Shown: positions 25,132 through 34,383 of the stretch, piece by piece | How positions within the stretch are numbered: position 1 is the first letter of the stretch | How the letters are laid out: each line of letters starts with the position of its first letter | Program-made: the position numbers and the translations under genes | The notes under the pieces: model-generated | What the model was told of the DNA's origin: nothing | Seen by the model: only the letters and a program-made list of their open reading frames with translations | Databases searched by the model: none | Source: Paenibacillus alkalitolerans | Lineage (GTDB): Bacteria; Bacillota; Bacilli; Paenibacillales; YIM-B00363 | Direction of reading: 5' to 3' | DNA length: 64,000 nucleotides | NCBI RefSeq assembly: GCF_016482785.1 | Contig: NZ_JAEMXM010000001.1 | Span: 186,001-250,000 of the forward strand

Positions 25132-26868
25132 ATGAATTTCCGGTATAAGAAGTTTCTTTCTTATTACAAACCGTATTTGAGGTTGTTCTGCGCGGTAATG
25201 GCGTGCGCCGTCATTACATCGGCGATTACACTGATGTATCCGTTGCTGACAAGATATATTACCAAAAATGTATTGGAGCAAGGTATCGCGAATGCGCTAA
25301 ATCAAATTTATATGACCGGTGCATTGATGCTTGTATTGGTTATAGTGCAAACCGCGTGCAATTTTTTTGTCGATTACCGGGGCCACGCGATGGGCGCCAT
25401 GATGGAACGCGACATGCGAAAGGAATTGTTTGAGCATTATCAAAAGTTATCGTTCGGATTTTATGACAAGCAAAAAACCGGCAAGCTCATGTCCAGAATC
25501 ACCAACGATCTGCTCTCATTGTCGGAATTGTATCATCACGGCCCTGAAGACTACGTCATATATCTCATCAAGTTTATCGGGGCGTTCGTCATACTGTTTC
25601 ATATCAATGCGGAATTGACGTTGGCTGTGTTCGTCTTTTTGCCGGTGATGGCCGTTTACGCGCTTTTTTTCAATAAAAGGTTAAATATCGCTTTGAAGAG
25701 GAATAAAGAAAGAATCGGCGATATCAATGCGCAGGTTGAAGATAGTCTTTCGGGAATCCGGGTCGTGAAGTCATTTGCCAACGAGGAAATCGAAAAAGAT
25801 AAATTCGCTTACGAAAACAACCGGTTCCTCGACAGCAGAAAAAACACCTATAAGAACGAGGCGTACTTTTATAATGGAATGGCTGCTCTCATTCAGCTTA
25901 CTACAGTGACGGTTATCATTTTCGGCGGTGCGAGCATTTTGAATGCGTCGTTGGATTTGGCGGATTTGATCACATTTTTATTGTATATCGCCCATCTCAT
26001 CGAGCCCATCCAAAAGCTGACTCATATGACGATGCAGTTTCAAGAAGGCATTACCGGATTCGAACGTTTTATGGAAATCATCGAGACGGAGCCAGATATC
26101 CAGGACGCGCAGAATGCAATTGAATTACAAAACGTTCAAGGAAATGTGGAGTTTAAAAATGTAACGTTTAGGTACGAGAATAGCCGTCAGCATGTGCTGA
26201 AGGGTATTTCTCTGAGTGTAATGGCCGGAGAGTATATTGCATTAGTGGGACCTTCCGGAGCCGGCAAAACAACGTTGTGTTCGTTAATTCCAAGATTTTA
26301 TGAAATCAGCGATGGAGAAGTGCTCCTTGATGGAGTGAATGTAAAAGATATCCGTTTGAGCTCATTGCGAAGGAATGTAGGGATCGTTCAGCAGGACGTC
26401 TATTTGTTTGCCGGGACGGTGATGGAAAATATCCGCTACGGAAATCCTGATGCAAGCACCGAGGAAATCATTGAAGCGGCAAAACATGCAAATGCTCATC
26501 ATTTCATCATGGGATTGCCGGAAGGATACGATACGGATATCGGCCAACGCGGCGTTAAGTTGTCGGGAGGGCAAAAGCAGCGGTTGAGCATCGCGCGAGT
26601 GTTCTTGAAAAATCCGCCGATATTAATATTCGATGAAGCTACGAGCGCGCTGGATAATGAAAGTGAGAAGGTTGTTCAAGAGTCGTTGGAGCATTTAGCG
26701 AAAAACCGCACGACTTTCGTAATCGCCCACCGATTATCTACGATTAGAAACGCCAAAAGGATTGTCGTATTAACGGATCATGGGATCGAAGAACAGGGGA
26801 CGCATGAAGAGTTGATGGGAAATTACGGCACCTATGCGCGTTTGTACAATATGCAGTTCAAGATTTGA
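25132..26868 (+). CDS. MsbA/BmrA-type ABC exporter (fused permease and ATPase)
   Basis: 578 residues from ATG 25132, served by GAAGGAG; the longer frame from 25030 would run through the terminator hairpin and is rejected. The N-terminal half has six membrane segments (ABC exporter type I fold). The C-terminal ATPase has Walker A GPSGAGKTTL, Q-loop VQQDVYLFAG, signature LSGGQKQRLSIAR, Walker B ILIFDEATSALD and H-loop VIAHRLST. It would act as a homodimer, or heterodimer, exporting drugs or lipids. The attenuator-like leader suggests inducible expression. Confidence 0.92.
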   Translation: MNFRYKKFLSYYKPYLRLFCAVMACAVITSAITLMYPLLTRYITKNVLEQGIANALNQIYMTGALMLVLVIVQTACNFFVDYRGHAMGAMMERDMRKELFEHYQKLSFGFYDKQKTGKLMSRITNDLLSLSELYHHGPEDYVIYLIKFIGAFVILFHINAELTLAVFVFLPVMAVYALFFNKRLNIALKRNKERIGDINAQVEDSLSGIRVVKSFANEEIEKDKFAYENNRFLDSRKNTYKNEAYFYNGMAALIQLTTVTVIIFGGASILNASLDLADLITFLLYIAHLIEPIQKLTHMTMQFQEGITGFERFMEIIETEPDIQDAQNAIELQNVQGNVEFKNVTFRYENSRQHVLKGISLSVMAGEYIALVGPSGAGKTTLCSLIPRFYEISDGEVLLDGVNVKDIRLSSLRRNVGIVQQDVYLFAGTVMENIRYGNPDASTEEIIEAAKHANAHHFIMGLPEGYDTDIGQRGVKLSGGQKQRLSIARVFLKNPPILIFDEATSALDNESEKVVQESLEHLAKNRTTFVIAHRLSTIRNAKRIVVLTDHGIEEQGTHEELMGNYGTYARLYNMQFKI

Positions 26869-26879
26869 TGCGGGAAGAG

Positions 26880-26913
26880 CCCGGTCGGCAGTTCAGTCTG
26901 CGGCCGGGTTTTT
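26880..26913 (+). terminator. intrinsic terminator after the ABC exporter
   Basis: CCCGG...GCAG (from 26880) pairs with CTGC...CCGGG (to 26908) with a small internal mismatch, followed by five T residues. Confidence 0.75.
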
Positions 26914-26995
26914 GCATTTTTCGGATGAACATTCGGAATTCGGCTGGAAACGATGGGAACATTGGAGCGTATGCTGAATAAAGGAGGGACCGATC

Positions 26996-28657
26996 ATGAA
27001 CGGTACAGACGGTGTACGGATAATAGCCCCGAGGGGCACGAAATTGCAAGCGAAGGGCTGGGTACAGGAAGCCGCGCTTCGCATGCTGATGAACAACTTG
27101 GACCCTGAAGTGGCCGAACATCCGGAGAAGCTGGTAGTGTACGGGGGCATCGGCAAGGCGGCAAGAAATTGGGACGCTTATCATCGGATCGTATCTTCTC
27201 TTAATGAGTTAGAAGATGACGAAACGCTGCTCGTACAGTCCGGAAAACCGGTTGCCGTCTTCAAAACGCACAAAGACGCTCCCAGGGTGCTTCTTGCAAA
27301 TTCGAACCTTGTCCACGCTTGGGCGAATTGGGACACCTTCCATGAGTTGGATCAAAAAGGCCTGATGATGTACGGACAAATGACGGCGGGAAGCTGGATT
27401 TACATTGGAAGCCAGGGGATCGTGCAAGGCACCTACGAGACGTTCGCGGAGTGCGCGAGACAGCATTTCAACGGGTCGCTGAAAGGAACGATCACCGTGA
27501 CGGCAGGGCTCGGCGGCATGGGCGGCGCGCAGACGCTCGCGGTTACGATGAACGAGGGGGTTGTTATCGCTGTCGACGTCGACCGGTCGAGAATCGAGAA
27601 GCGCATCGAGACCCGCTATTGCGATCAACTCGTGGAGTCGCTCGATGAGGCGATTTACTTGGCCGTGGAGGCGAAGAAGGCGGGCCGGCCGCTGTCGATC
27701 GGCCTGCTGGGCAACGCGGCGGAAGTGTTGCCCGAGATGGTCAACCGGAATTTTATCCCTGACATTGTTACCGACCAAACGTCGGCGCACGATCCGCTAA
27801 ACGGTTATCTCCCGGCGGGGATGACGCTGGAGGAGGGCGAACAGCTGCGGAAGCGGGATCCTCAAGCATACGTTGTAAAATCAAAGGCCAGCATGGCCGT
27901 TCATGTACAGGCGATGCTTGCGATGCGCAAGAAAGGCGCCGTTGCGTTCGATTACGGCAATAACATCCGTCAAGTAGCGTATGACGAAGGGGTTGCGGAC
28001 GCATTTGATTTTCCGGGCTTTGTTCCGGCATATATCCGCCCGCAATTTTGCGAGGGGAAAGGACCGTTTCGTTGGGTCGCCTTATCCGGAGACCCGGAGG
28101 ATATTTATAAGACGGATGAAGTCATTCTCAAGGAATTTGCGGACAATGAGCATCTGTGCAAATGGATCAACATGGCGAGGGAGAAAATCGCCTTCCAAGG
28201 CTTGCCGGCCAGAATTTGTTGGCTCGGTTACGGGGAGCGCGCAGAATTCGGAAAGATTATTAACGACATGGTCGCTTCCGGCGAGCTGAAAGCCCCTATC
28301 GTCATCGGACGCGATCATCTGGACGCCGGCTCGGTCGCCTCTCCCAACCGTGAGACGGAAGCGATGAAGGACGGAAGCGACGCGGTGGCGGATTGGCCGA
28401 TACTGAACGCGCTCGTGAATACGGCTGCGGGAGCGAGCTGGGTTTCGGTTCATCATGGAGGCGGCGTAGGCATGGGATACTCGCTTCATGCAGGGATGGT
28501 AGTCGTTGCGGACGGTTCCGAAGATGCGGCAAGGCGGCTTGAACGCGTGTTGACGACCGATCCGGGCATTGGCGTGGTGCGCCACGTTGACGCCGGTTAT
28601 GACTTGGCGATCCGCACGGCGAAGGCGAAGGGCATTCGTATACCGAGCATGAATTGA
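26996..28657 (+). CDS. hutU: urocanate hydratase
   Basis: 553 residues, full family length. It hydrates urocanate to imidazolone propionate using tightly bound NAD+ as electrophile. Diagnostic features: [13 protein letters not shown] near the start, the NAD-binding [46 protein letters not shown] and the late [26 protein letters not shown] precedes ATG 26996. It is the first gene of a four-gene run (hutU, hutI, M20 amidase, amidohydrolase). No histidine ammonia-lyase gene (hutH) is in the window. Confidence 0.97.
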   Translation: MNGTDGVRIIAPRGTKLQAKGWVQEAALRMLMNNLDPEVAEHPEKLVVYGGIGKAARNWDAYHRIVSSLNELEDDETLLVQSGKPVAVFKTHKDAPRVLLANSNLVHAWANWDTFHELDQKGLMMYGQMTAGSWIYIGSQGIVQGTYETFAECARQHFNGSLKGTITVTAGLGGMGGAQTLAVTMNEGVVIAVDVDRSRIEKRIETRYCDQLVESLDEAIYLAVEAKKAGRPLSIGLLGNAAEVLPEMVNRNFIPDIVTDQTSAHDPLNGYLPAGMTLEEGEQLRKRDPQAYVVKSKASMAVHVQAMLAMRKKGAVAFDYGNNIRQVAYDEGVADAFDFPGFVPAYIRPQFCEGKGPFRWVALSGDPEDIYKTDEVILKEFADNEHLCKWINMAREKIAFQGLPARICWLGYGERAEFGKIINDMVASGELKAPIVIGRDHLDAGSVASPNRETEAMKDGSDAVADWPILNALVNTAAGASWVSVHHGGGVGMGYSLHAGMVVVADGSEDAARRLERVLTTDPGIGVVRHVDAGYDLAIRTAKAKGIRIPSMN

Positions 28658-28670
28658 AGGATGGAATACT

Positions 28671-29969
28671 ATGACAGTGATTACGCATGTGAAATCGGCA
28701 GCACAAATCGTGACGATGAAAGGGGCGAGCGATGCCCCGAAGAGAGGCGAGGCGATGTCCGATATCGGCCTGATCGAGAACGGAAGCGTTGTTCTTGTCG
28801 GAGATAGGATCGCTTTCGTCGGGTCCGACGGTGATGCCGCGGACTTCCTGGAAACTTTCGAGGGAGACATTCGCCTCATCGACGCTTCGGGTAAGATTGT
28901 AACGCCGGGACTCGTCGATCCGCATACTCATGTGGTGTATGCAGGCAGCCGGGAGAAAGAATTCGAAATGAGACTGCAAGGGGCCAAGTACATCGATATG
29001 TTGAAGCAAGGCGGCGGAATACTGAGCACTACCCGCAGCACGAGGGAAGCCGGCTTGGGGCAGTTGATCGAGCAGGCGCACGTAAGGCTGGACCGGTTTT
29101 TGCTGCACGGCGTAACGACCGTTGAGGCGAAGAGCGGGTACGGTTTGACGGTTGAGGATGAGGTCAAACAGCTTGAAGCGGCGCGCAGACTGCAAAGGAT
29201 TCATCCGATAGACATCGTTCCCACGTTTATGGGCGCACATGCGATACCCGTTGAATACAGAGGCCGTGCTGACGAATACGTGCAATTGATCATTGAACGA
29301 ATGATCCCGCTTGTTTCGCAACTGAAACTAGCGGAGTTTTGCGATGTATTTTGCGAAGAAGGTGTGTTTACAGTTGAACAATCCAGGAAAATACTTGAGG
29401 CCGGCAAATCGTACGGTTTAAAGCCAAAAATCCATGCCGATGAAATCGTTCAAACCGGCGGCGCCGAACTTGCGGCCGAGGTTGGCGCCGTTTCCGCCGA
29501 GCATCTGCTGCAGGCGTCCGATGCCGGCATACAAGCGTTGGCCAATAGCAATACGATTGCCGTTCTCTTGCCGGCAACCGCACTTTTCCTAATGGAGAAA
29601 CCGGCCAGGGCGAGAAAGATGATCGATGAGGGAGTCGCCGTCACGCTGTCCACGGACTGCAATCCCGGCACTTCTCCGACGCAATCGCTGCCTTTCGTCA
29701 TGAATATCGCCTGTTTAACGATGAGGATGACGCCTGCCGAAGTGCTGGCGGCGGCAACGATCAATGCGGCGCATGCGATCTGCAGGGCGGATCAAATCGG
29801 AAGCATCGAGGCAGGCAAGAAAGCCGATCTCGTACTGTTTGACGCTCCGAATTACCAGACGCTTCAGTATAACTTTGCCGTCAATCTTGTCCATACGGTC
29901 ATTAAGAACGGAGAAATCGCAGTTGAAGGCGGTGTTCTCATTGCAAACGGAAAACATGCTTCGAATTAA
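28671..29969 (+). CDS. hutI: imidazolonepropionase
   Basis: 432 residues, amidohydrolase superfamily. It opens the imidazolone ring to give N-formimino-L-glutamate. Metal and substrate residues are visible in DPHTHVVYAG, RSTREAGLGQL, HGVTTVEAKSGYGL, FMGAHAIPVEY, IHADEI, SAEHLL and the late LSTDCNPGTSPTQSLP. The gene follows hutU by 13 bases and overlaps the next gene by 14 bases, indicating tight coupling. Confidence 0.96.
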   Translation: MTVITHVKSAAQIVTMKGASDAPKRGEAMSDIGLIENGSVVLVGDRIAFVGSDGDAADFLETFEGDIRLIDASGKIVTPGLVDPHTHVVYAGSREKEFEMRLQGAKYIDMLKQGGGILSTTRSTREAGLGQLIEQAHVRLDRFLLHGVTTVEAKSGYGLTVEDEVKQLEAARRLQRIHPIDIVPTFMGAHAIPVEYRGRADEYVQLIIERMIPLVSQLKLAEFCDVFCEEGVFTVEQSRKILEAGKSYGLKPKIHADEIVQTGGAELAAEVGAVSAEHLLQASDAGIQALANSNTIAVLLPATALFLMEKPARARKMIDEGVAVTLSTDCNPGTSPTQSLPFVMNIACLTMRMTPAEVLAAATINAAHAICRADQIGSIEAGKKADLVLFDAPNYQTLQYNFAVNLVHTVIKNGEIAVEGGVLIANGKHASN

Positions 29970-31206
29970 TGCGGCACGACTCGAAGCAAACATACAAGCA
30001 TTGGCCGTGTTCGGTCAAAATGATCGAGGCGGCATGGATCGCACGACGTTTACTCCGCCGGAATTAGAAGCAAGGGATTGGTTGAAAGAGCGGCTCAAAG
30101 AACAGTCCTTCGATGTGCGGGTCGATCAGGCCGCCAATATTTGGGGCAAACGTGCGGGCACTGTGCCGTCGCTGCCGTCCGTCGCTTTCGGTTCGCACAT
30201 CGATACGGTTCCGAACGGAGGGAAGTATGACGGCGCGCTTGGCGTATTGATCGCGCTTGAAGTGATGACGCTGCTTAACGAACATAACGTACAAACGAGG
30301 CATCCGTTGGAGCTTGTCTCGTTCAGTGCGGAGGAGCCGAATCCGTTCGGATTGTCGACATTCGGCAGCCGAGTCGTTACCGGCAAGCTCAAGAAGGAAC
30401 ATATCGACGGTGTGGCGAATCCGCAAAGCCGGCTTCTGACGGAAGCGCTGCGCAGCGCGGGAGGGGATCCCGAGCGAATCGAGGATGCCGTCCGAAGCGT
30501 CGAGCAACTCGGCGCTTATCTGGAAGTCCACATCGAACAAGGCAAACGGCTGCTGGAGAGGAACATTCCGGTCGGCATCGTTACCGCGATCACAGGTATT
30601 TACCGGGAGGAAGTTGTCGTTTGCGGTGAAGCCAACCATGCGGGAACGACGGTGATGGAGGACCGGAACGACGCGTTGACGGCTGCCTCCGAAATCATCC
30701 TTGCCTTGGAGGACGTGTGCCGGAACCATCCTGCGAACGAGTCGGTAGGCACGGTCGGACGAATCAACGTTAAGCCGAACGCAGCCAATATCATCCCGGA
30801 GGAAGCGGCATTTATCGTTGAGATCCGCGGGAAGAGCAGGGAAGAAATCCTCGAAGTGATAGCGGAATGGGAGCGCCGGATCGGAGACGTAGAGCGGCGC
30901 CGGACCGCGAAGGTGACGCGTAAAGTGCTGCTTGATCAAGATCCCGCTCCGATGGACGACTTGATCGTTCAAGTGAGTCAAGAACAATCGGGCGTGCTCG
31001 GCTATCCTTGGTATAAGCTGGGCAGCATGGCCGGCCACGACGCGGCGCACATGGCGTCCATTACAAGAAGCGGCATGCTGTTCGTTCCGAGCGGCGGAGG
31101 CAAAAGCCACTGTCCTGAAGAATTTAGCCGTATGGATGACATCGAGAAGGTGTCGAATGTATTGCTCCATACGATTCTGGAGCTTGACCGGCGCTTGGAC
31201 CGGTAA
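29956..31206 (+). CDS. M20-family amidase (allantoate amidohydrolase/N-carbamoylase type)
   Basis: About 416 residues from ATG 29956 inside the end of hutI. The M20 dizinc core is visible: FGSHIDTVPNGGKYDGALG (His, bridging Asp), FSAEEPNPFG (Glu pair), YLEVHIEQG (His), and the terminal SHCPEEF. The group comprises N-carbamoyl-L-amino-acid hydrolases and AllC. N-carbamoylases are known to accept N-formyl amino acids, so in this operon it may hydrolyse N-formyl- or N-formimino-glutamate in place of HutG (inference). Proposed membership of the histidine pathway rests only on gene order and overlap. Confidence 0.87.
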   Translation: MLRINAARLEANIQALAVFGQNDRGGMDRTTFTPPELEARDWLKERLKEQSFDVRVDQAANIWGKRAGTVPSLPSVAFGSHIDTVPNGGKYDGALGVLIALEVMTLLNEHNVQTRHPLELVSFSAEEPNPFGLSTFGSRVVTGKLKKEHIDGVANPQSRLLTEALRSAGGDPERIEDAVRSVEQLGAYLEVHIEQGKRLLERNIPVGIVTAITGIYREEVVVCGEANHAGTTVMEDRNDALTAASEIILALEDVCRNHPANESVGTVGRINVKPNAANIIPEEAAFIVEIRGKSREEILEVIAEWERRIGDVERRRTAKVTRKVLLDQDPAPMDDLIVQVSQEQSGVLGYPWYKLGSMAGHDAAHMASITRSGMLFVPSGGGKSHCPEEFSRMDDIEKVSNVLLHTILELDRRLDR

Positions 31207-31219
31207 GGGAGGAGAACGC

Positions 31220-32548
31220 GTGGCGATACTGTACAAGGCCGATTCCATTTTTTATAAAAATCGATTTCAGAACGGCTTGGCCGTTCTGGTTGATAACGGG
31301 GTCATACAAGAGGTTGGCGACGCCAAATCGTTGGAAGCGAAATATCCCGGAGTTGAACGTAAGGATTGGAGCGGAAAAGCGATCGTTCCAGGAACCGTTA
31401 ACGCTCACAATCATTCGTTTCAAAGCCTGCTCAGAGGCATCGCCGTCGACCGGCCGTTTCTGGAGTGGCGCGATCAAGCGCTCTATAAGTATAGTCCTCT
31501 ACTAGACGAAGACGCCATATACACCGGGGCTCTGTTCGCTTTCGGCGAAATGCTGAAATACGGCGTTACGACCGTGAGTGACTTCTTCTACGTCCATAAC
31601 GGCGGCACCGACACCGATGAAGCCGTCATTCAGGCTGCGAAAGATGCGGGCATCCGCCTTGTGCTGGCCCGCACGATGTACGATTGGAACGGCGCGCCGG
31701 CCGGTTTCCAAGAGACGGTGGAAGACGCCGTGCGAAGAACTCGAAATCTTGCAATCAAATACCAAGGCGATCCGATGGTTGACATCCATCCGGCTCCGCA
31801 CAGCCCGCACGCCGCTTCTCCGGAAATGATCAAGGCCGGCCACCGCTTGGCTCGGGAATTGGACACCCCTTTCCACATTCATGTAGCCGAGGAAATGTTC
31901 GAGGTTGTGGAGACGTTGGAAAAATACCGGTTGCGACCCGTTCATTATTTGGATCGGCTCGGTGTGCTCGATGAGAGTATGATTGCGATTCATCTGGTTT
32001 GGCTGGACGACTCGGAAATAATTCTGTTGGGGGAGCGAATGGCCGCATTGGCGTATTGCCCTTCAAGCAATATGTTCCTGTCGGACGGAGTAACGCGTAT
32101 TCCAGACTTGCTGCAATCGGGAGTGCGCGTCTCGCTAGGTTCGGACGGCGCCTGCAGCAATAACAGGATCAGCATTTTCGAAGAGATGAGAATGTGTTCT
32201 TTATTGCAAAAGGTGACCCGATTAGACGGTACGTGCATCAACGCCAAGCAAGTGTTCGACATGGGCACGAAAGTTGGCGGGGAGCTTCTCCGTCTGCCGG
32301 TAGGCATCATCCAAGAGGGTTATAAAGCGGATTTTGTCACGCTCGATTTGAACGATCTCTCCTTGTCTCCGAAGCGGGAACTGTTTGCGAACGTTGTCTA
32401 CTCGCTTCAGCCTAACGCGATAAAGGATGTTGTGGTGAACGGGAGAACGATTGTTGAAGATGGCACGCTTCGAACGGTATCGGAGAAATCGATAGTCGAT
32501 AAAGTGGACCGGCTATTTGAACAATGGAGTGCCACGGGCTCGTCGTAA
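31220..32548 (+). CDS. amidohydrolase/deaminase of the TrzA/HutF superfamily (COG0402-like)
   Basis: 442 residues from GTG 31220 with GGGAGGAGAA upstream. A metal-dependent TIM barrel: VNAHNHSFQSLLRG (HxH pair), GVTTVSDFF, HPAPHSPHAASPEM, FHIHVAEE, IAIHLVWL, CPSSNMFLSDG and GSDGACSNN (metal Asp). It resembles aminohydrolases that deaminate imino or amino groups. Following hutI, a formimino-glutamate deiminase (HutF-like) role is attractive, but it lacks the GSDSH version of the motif expected of HutF, so a different N-heterocycle deaminase is possible. Confidence 0.85.
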   Translation: MAILYKADSIFYKNRFQNGLAVLVDNGVIQEVGDAKSLEAKYPGVERKDWSGKAIVPGTVNAHNHSFQSLLRGIAVDRPFLEWRDQALYKYSPLLDEDAIYTGALFAFGEMLKYGVTTVSDFFYVHNGGTDTDEAVIQAAKDAGIRLVLARTMYDWNGAPAGFQETVEDAVRRTRNLAIKYQGDPMVDIHPAPHSPHAASPEMIKAGHRLARELDTPFHIHVAEEMFEVVETLEKYRLRPVHYLDRLGVLDESMIAIHLVWLDDSEIILLGERMAALAYCPSSNMFLSDGVTRIPDLLQSGVRVSLGSDGACSNNRISIFEEMRMCSLLQKVTRLDGTCINAKQVFDMGTKVGGELLRLPVGIIQEGYKADFVTLDLNDLSLSPKRELFANVVYSLQPNAIKDVVVNGRTIVEDGTLRTVSEKSIVDKVDRLFEQWSATGSS

Positions 32549-32561
32549 GACGAATTTTGTT

Positions 32562-32762
32562 TTGATAAGTGTCAGCAAGAACGGTGAAGGCTTGACAAAC
32601 ACCGCGAGCCGGATTACGACGGAGACCGCTGTACTGCGGAAAATACGGCTGGAGCTGCTTGAAGAGGCCGTCGACGCATTGATCGAATCCGTCCGCAACA
32701 TCGATATGCCATTGGAAGAGCTTCTGGACTTGGTAAAACGCAAATATGAGTCGGAGGCGTGA
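32562..32762 (+). pseudogene. remnant of YtrA-type GntR regulator (C-terminal part only)
   Basis: The frame after the amidohydrolase gives VSKNGEGLTNTASRI, then LRKIRLELLEEAVDALIESV, then MPLEELLDLVKRKY. This matches the wing and dimerisation helices at the end of YtrA-type GntR regulators, but the winged-helix DNA-binding part is missing. It is directly joined to a broken ABC ATPase gene, the usual partner of YtrA regulators, so both are remains of one operon. Confidence 0.6.
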
Positions 32763-33012
32763 ACGGAGCCGGAAAATCTAACGTGATGAAAGAGATCATG
32801 GGTTTGACGCCAATCGACGGGGAGAGATTCGCATCGATGGCCAACCTGCAGATAAAGAGATATATAAGAAGGTTGCTTTTGTACCGGATCATCTCACAAT
32901 GCCATTCGGCATGAGAATATCCGATGCGTTCATCTTTATGGCTGATTATTATCCGAACTGGGATACTGCCAAAGCGAAGGAGTTAGCATTCAATAGAGGA
33001 AAAACGTTATGA
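32759..33012 (+). pseudogene. remnant of YtrB-like ABC transporter ATPase
   Basis: NGAGKSNVMKEIMGLTPIDG in one frame (32759 onward) is the Walker A helix. After losing one base in the G run at 32819-32822 the other frame continues GEIRIDGQPADKEIYKKVAF, VPDHLTMPFGMRISDAFIF and MADYYPNWD to a TGA at 33010. Residues after about 80, including the signature motif and Walker B, are absent. The product resembles EcsA/YtrB-type ATPases. Frameshifted and truncated. Confidence 0.75.
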
Positions 33013-33062
33013 TTACTATTTACATTGTAAAATTTTTGAAGTACAATCAAAATCGACCTTAA

Positions 33063-33077
33063 TCGTAATCATTACTA
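33063..33077. promoter_or_regulatory. candidate Zur box upstream of the MFS gene
   Basis: TCGTAATCATTACTA matches 14 of 15 positions of the Bacillus Zur 7-1-7 box TCGTAATNATTACGA. It lies 63 bases before the MFS start, ahead of a possible -10 (TAGAAT at 33094). Zinc-responsive repression is inferred. Confidence 0.6.
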
Positions 33078-33140
33078 TTAATTCGATCCCTGATAGAATG
33101 AGAGCGGCGGTGCAGACTGGTTCCAAGAGGTGGTTTTTAG

Positions 33141-34340
33141 TTGATGTACAGCCCTCTATCTAAAAGTATGGTGAAGCTGTATGCATTGGCGATGTTTTTC
33201 TTCACGGCTAATTCCGTGTTAACCGTCGTAGTCCCTCTCCAAGCTGCAGACCATGGCTATAGAGAAGGCGAGATCGGCATCATGATGGGCTTCTACATGT
33301 TTGCATGCATGTTATTGCGTCCGTGGGCGGGGCAAATGATCGCGAAACACAGCGTGCTCACCGTCATGCGGTGGTTGTTAATAGGGCATGCGTTGACTTT
33401 GCTCGTCTATATTTGTTTTGGTGCGGACGGTCTTTATATCGTTCGTGCGCTGCAAGGAGCTGTGACCGCATTTTTCTCTATGGCCATGCAAATCGGAATC
33501 GGGAACATATTGCGGGATGAAGACAGAGGGCAAGGAATGTCGATGTATTCTCTATCTACAGTGCTGCCTGGGTTATATGGTCCTGCGTTGGCGCTGCTTC
33601 TTTGGACGCCGTCCAAACTCGCCTATCTTTCGGTGTTTATAGCGGTATTGGCGATTGTCCCGCTTTTGTTTCTGTTGCGCTCGCCTCTTCCGGGAACGAA
33701 GCAGGGAGGAGCGGCATTTACATTGCGCGAAATGCGGTCCGCATTGGCAGAAGTGCTTCCCCATAACGGTTTGATCGTTTCCGCTTTCGTCATGCTTGCA
33801 GGCGCTTTCGTATTCGGGGCCGTTTCTACGTTTCTCCCGCTATATATGGTGACAACAGGCGAAGGAAATCCCGCCCTCTATTTGTTTTTGCAAGCGGTTG
33901 TCGTCGTGTGCAGCCGATTCGTATTGAGAAAATACATACCTTCGGACGGCAATTGGCACCCGGTTTTCGTGTCCGTCGTATTGCTGTTCTCCGTTGCCGG
34001 AACGGCGCTGCTCGCCGTATTGCCGCATCTCGGTTATTTTGTATACCTTTCGTCTGTCTTTAACGGTTTGGCCATGTCATTGCTTTACCCGACTATTACG
34101 ACGTATATTTCATTCGCCGTTCCGAAAGCGACAAAGCATATCTTGTTCGGCATATTTTTAGCTTCATACGATTTAGGTTTTGCTCTTGGCGGCTTCGCAA
34201 CGGGTTATATCGTTCAATTATTTTCATTCGCTCACATGTTTGCGGCATGCTCCCTCATCGCTTTGTCGGCGATCGGCTTCATTTGGATAAAGCGCAGGGA
34301 AACGGTCGTCATTTTGGATGTTCAAACAAATATGAAATGA
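33141..34340 (+). CDS. MFS transporter, possibly a metallophore exporter
   Basis: 399 residues with about 12 membrane segments. The cytoplasmic loop motif after segment 2 reads LLRPWAGQMIAKHS, then the R-containing IVRALQGAVTAFFSMA of drug/opine exporters. Start TTG 33141 or ATG 33144 with AGAGGTGG upstream. A Zur-like box precedes it and a metal-chelate importer follows, so export of a zinc- or iron-binding metallophore (CntE-like role) is a reasonable guess. No opine synthase genes (cntKLM type) are in the window. Confidence 0.8.
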   Translation: MMYSPLSKSMVKLYALAMFFFTANSVLTVVVPLQAADHGYREGEIGIMMGFYMFACMLLRPWAGQMIAKHSVLTVMRWLLIGHALTLLVYICFGADGLYIVRALQGAVTAFFSMAMQIGIGNILRDEDRGQGMSMYSLSTVLPGLYGPALALLLWTPSKLAYLSVFIAVLAIVPLLFLLRSPLPGTKQGGAAFTLREMRSALAEVLPHNGLIVSAFVMLAGAFVFGAVSTFLPLYMVTTGEGNPALYLFLQAVVVVCSRFVLRKYIPSDGNWHPVFVSVVLLFSVAGTALLAVLPHLGYFVYLSSVFNGLAMSLLYPTITTYISFAVPKATKHILFGIFLASYDLGFALGGFATGYIVQLFSFAHMFAACSLIALSAIGFIWIKRRETVVILDVQTNMK

Positions 34341-34383
34341 TTCCGGAGGACCAGGGAAGGTTCTTGTTCTACTGACAGTATTC

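Noticed and set aside
24954-25148. 64-codon frame through the exporter leader
   Set aside because: No ribosome site and it crosses the terminator; more likely structured non-coding leader.
28302-29321. Antisense frame opposite hutI
   Set aside because: hutI and hutU motifs on the plus strand are unambiguous.
30064-31248. Long antisense frame (394 codons) opposite the M20 amidase
   Set aside because: It mirrors the codon usage of a well-conserved plus-strand gene with full catalytic motifs; an antisense shadow.
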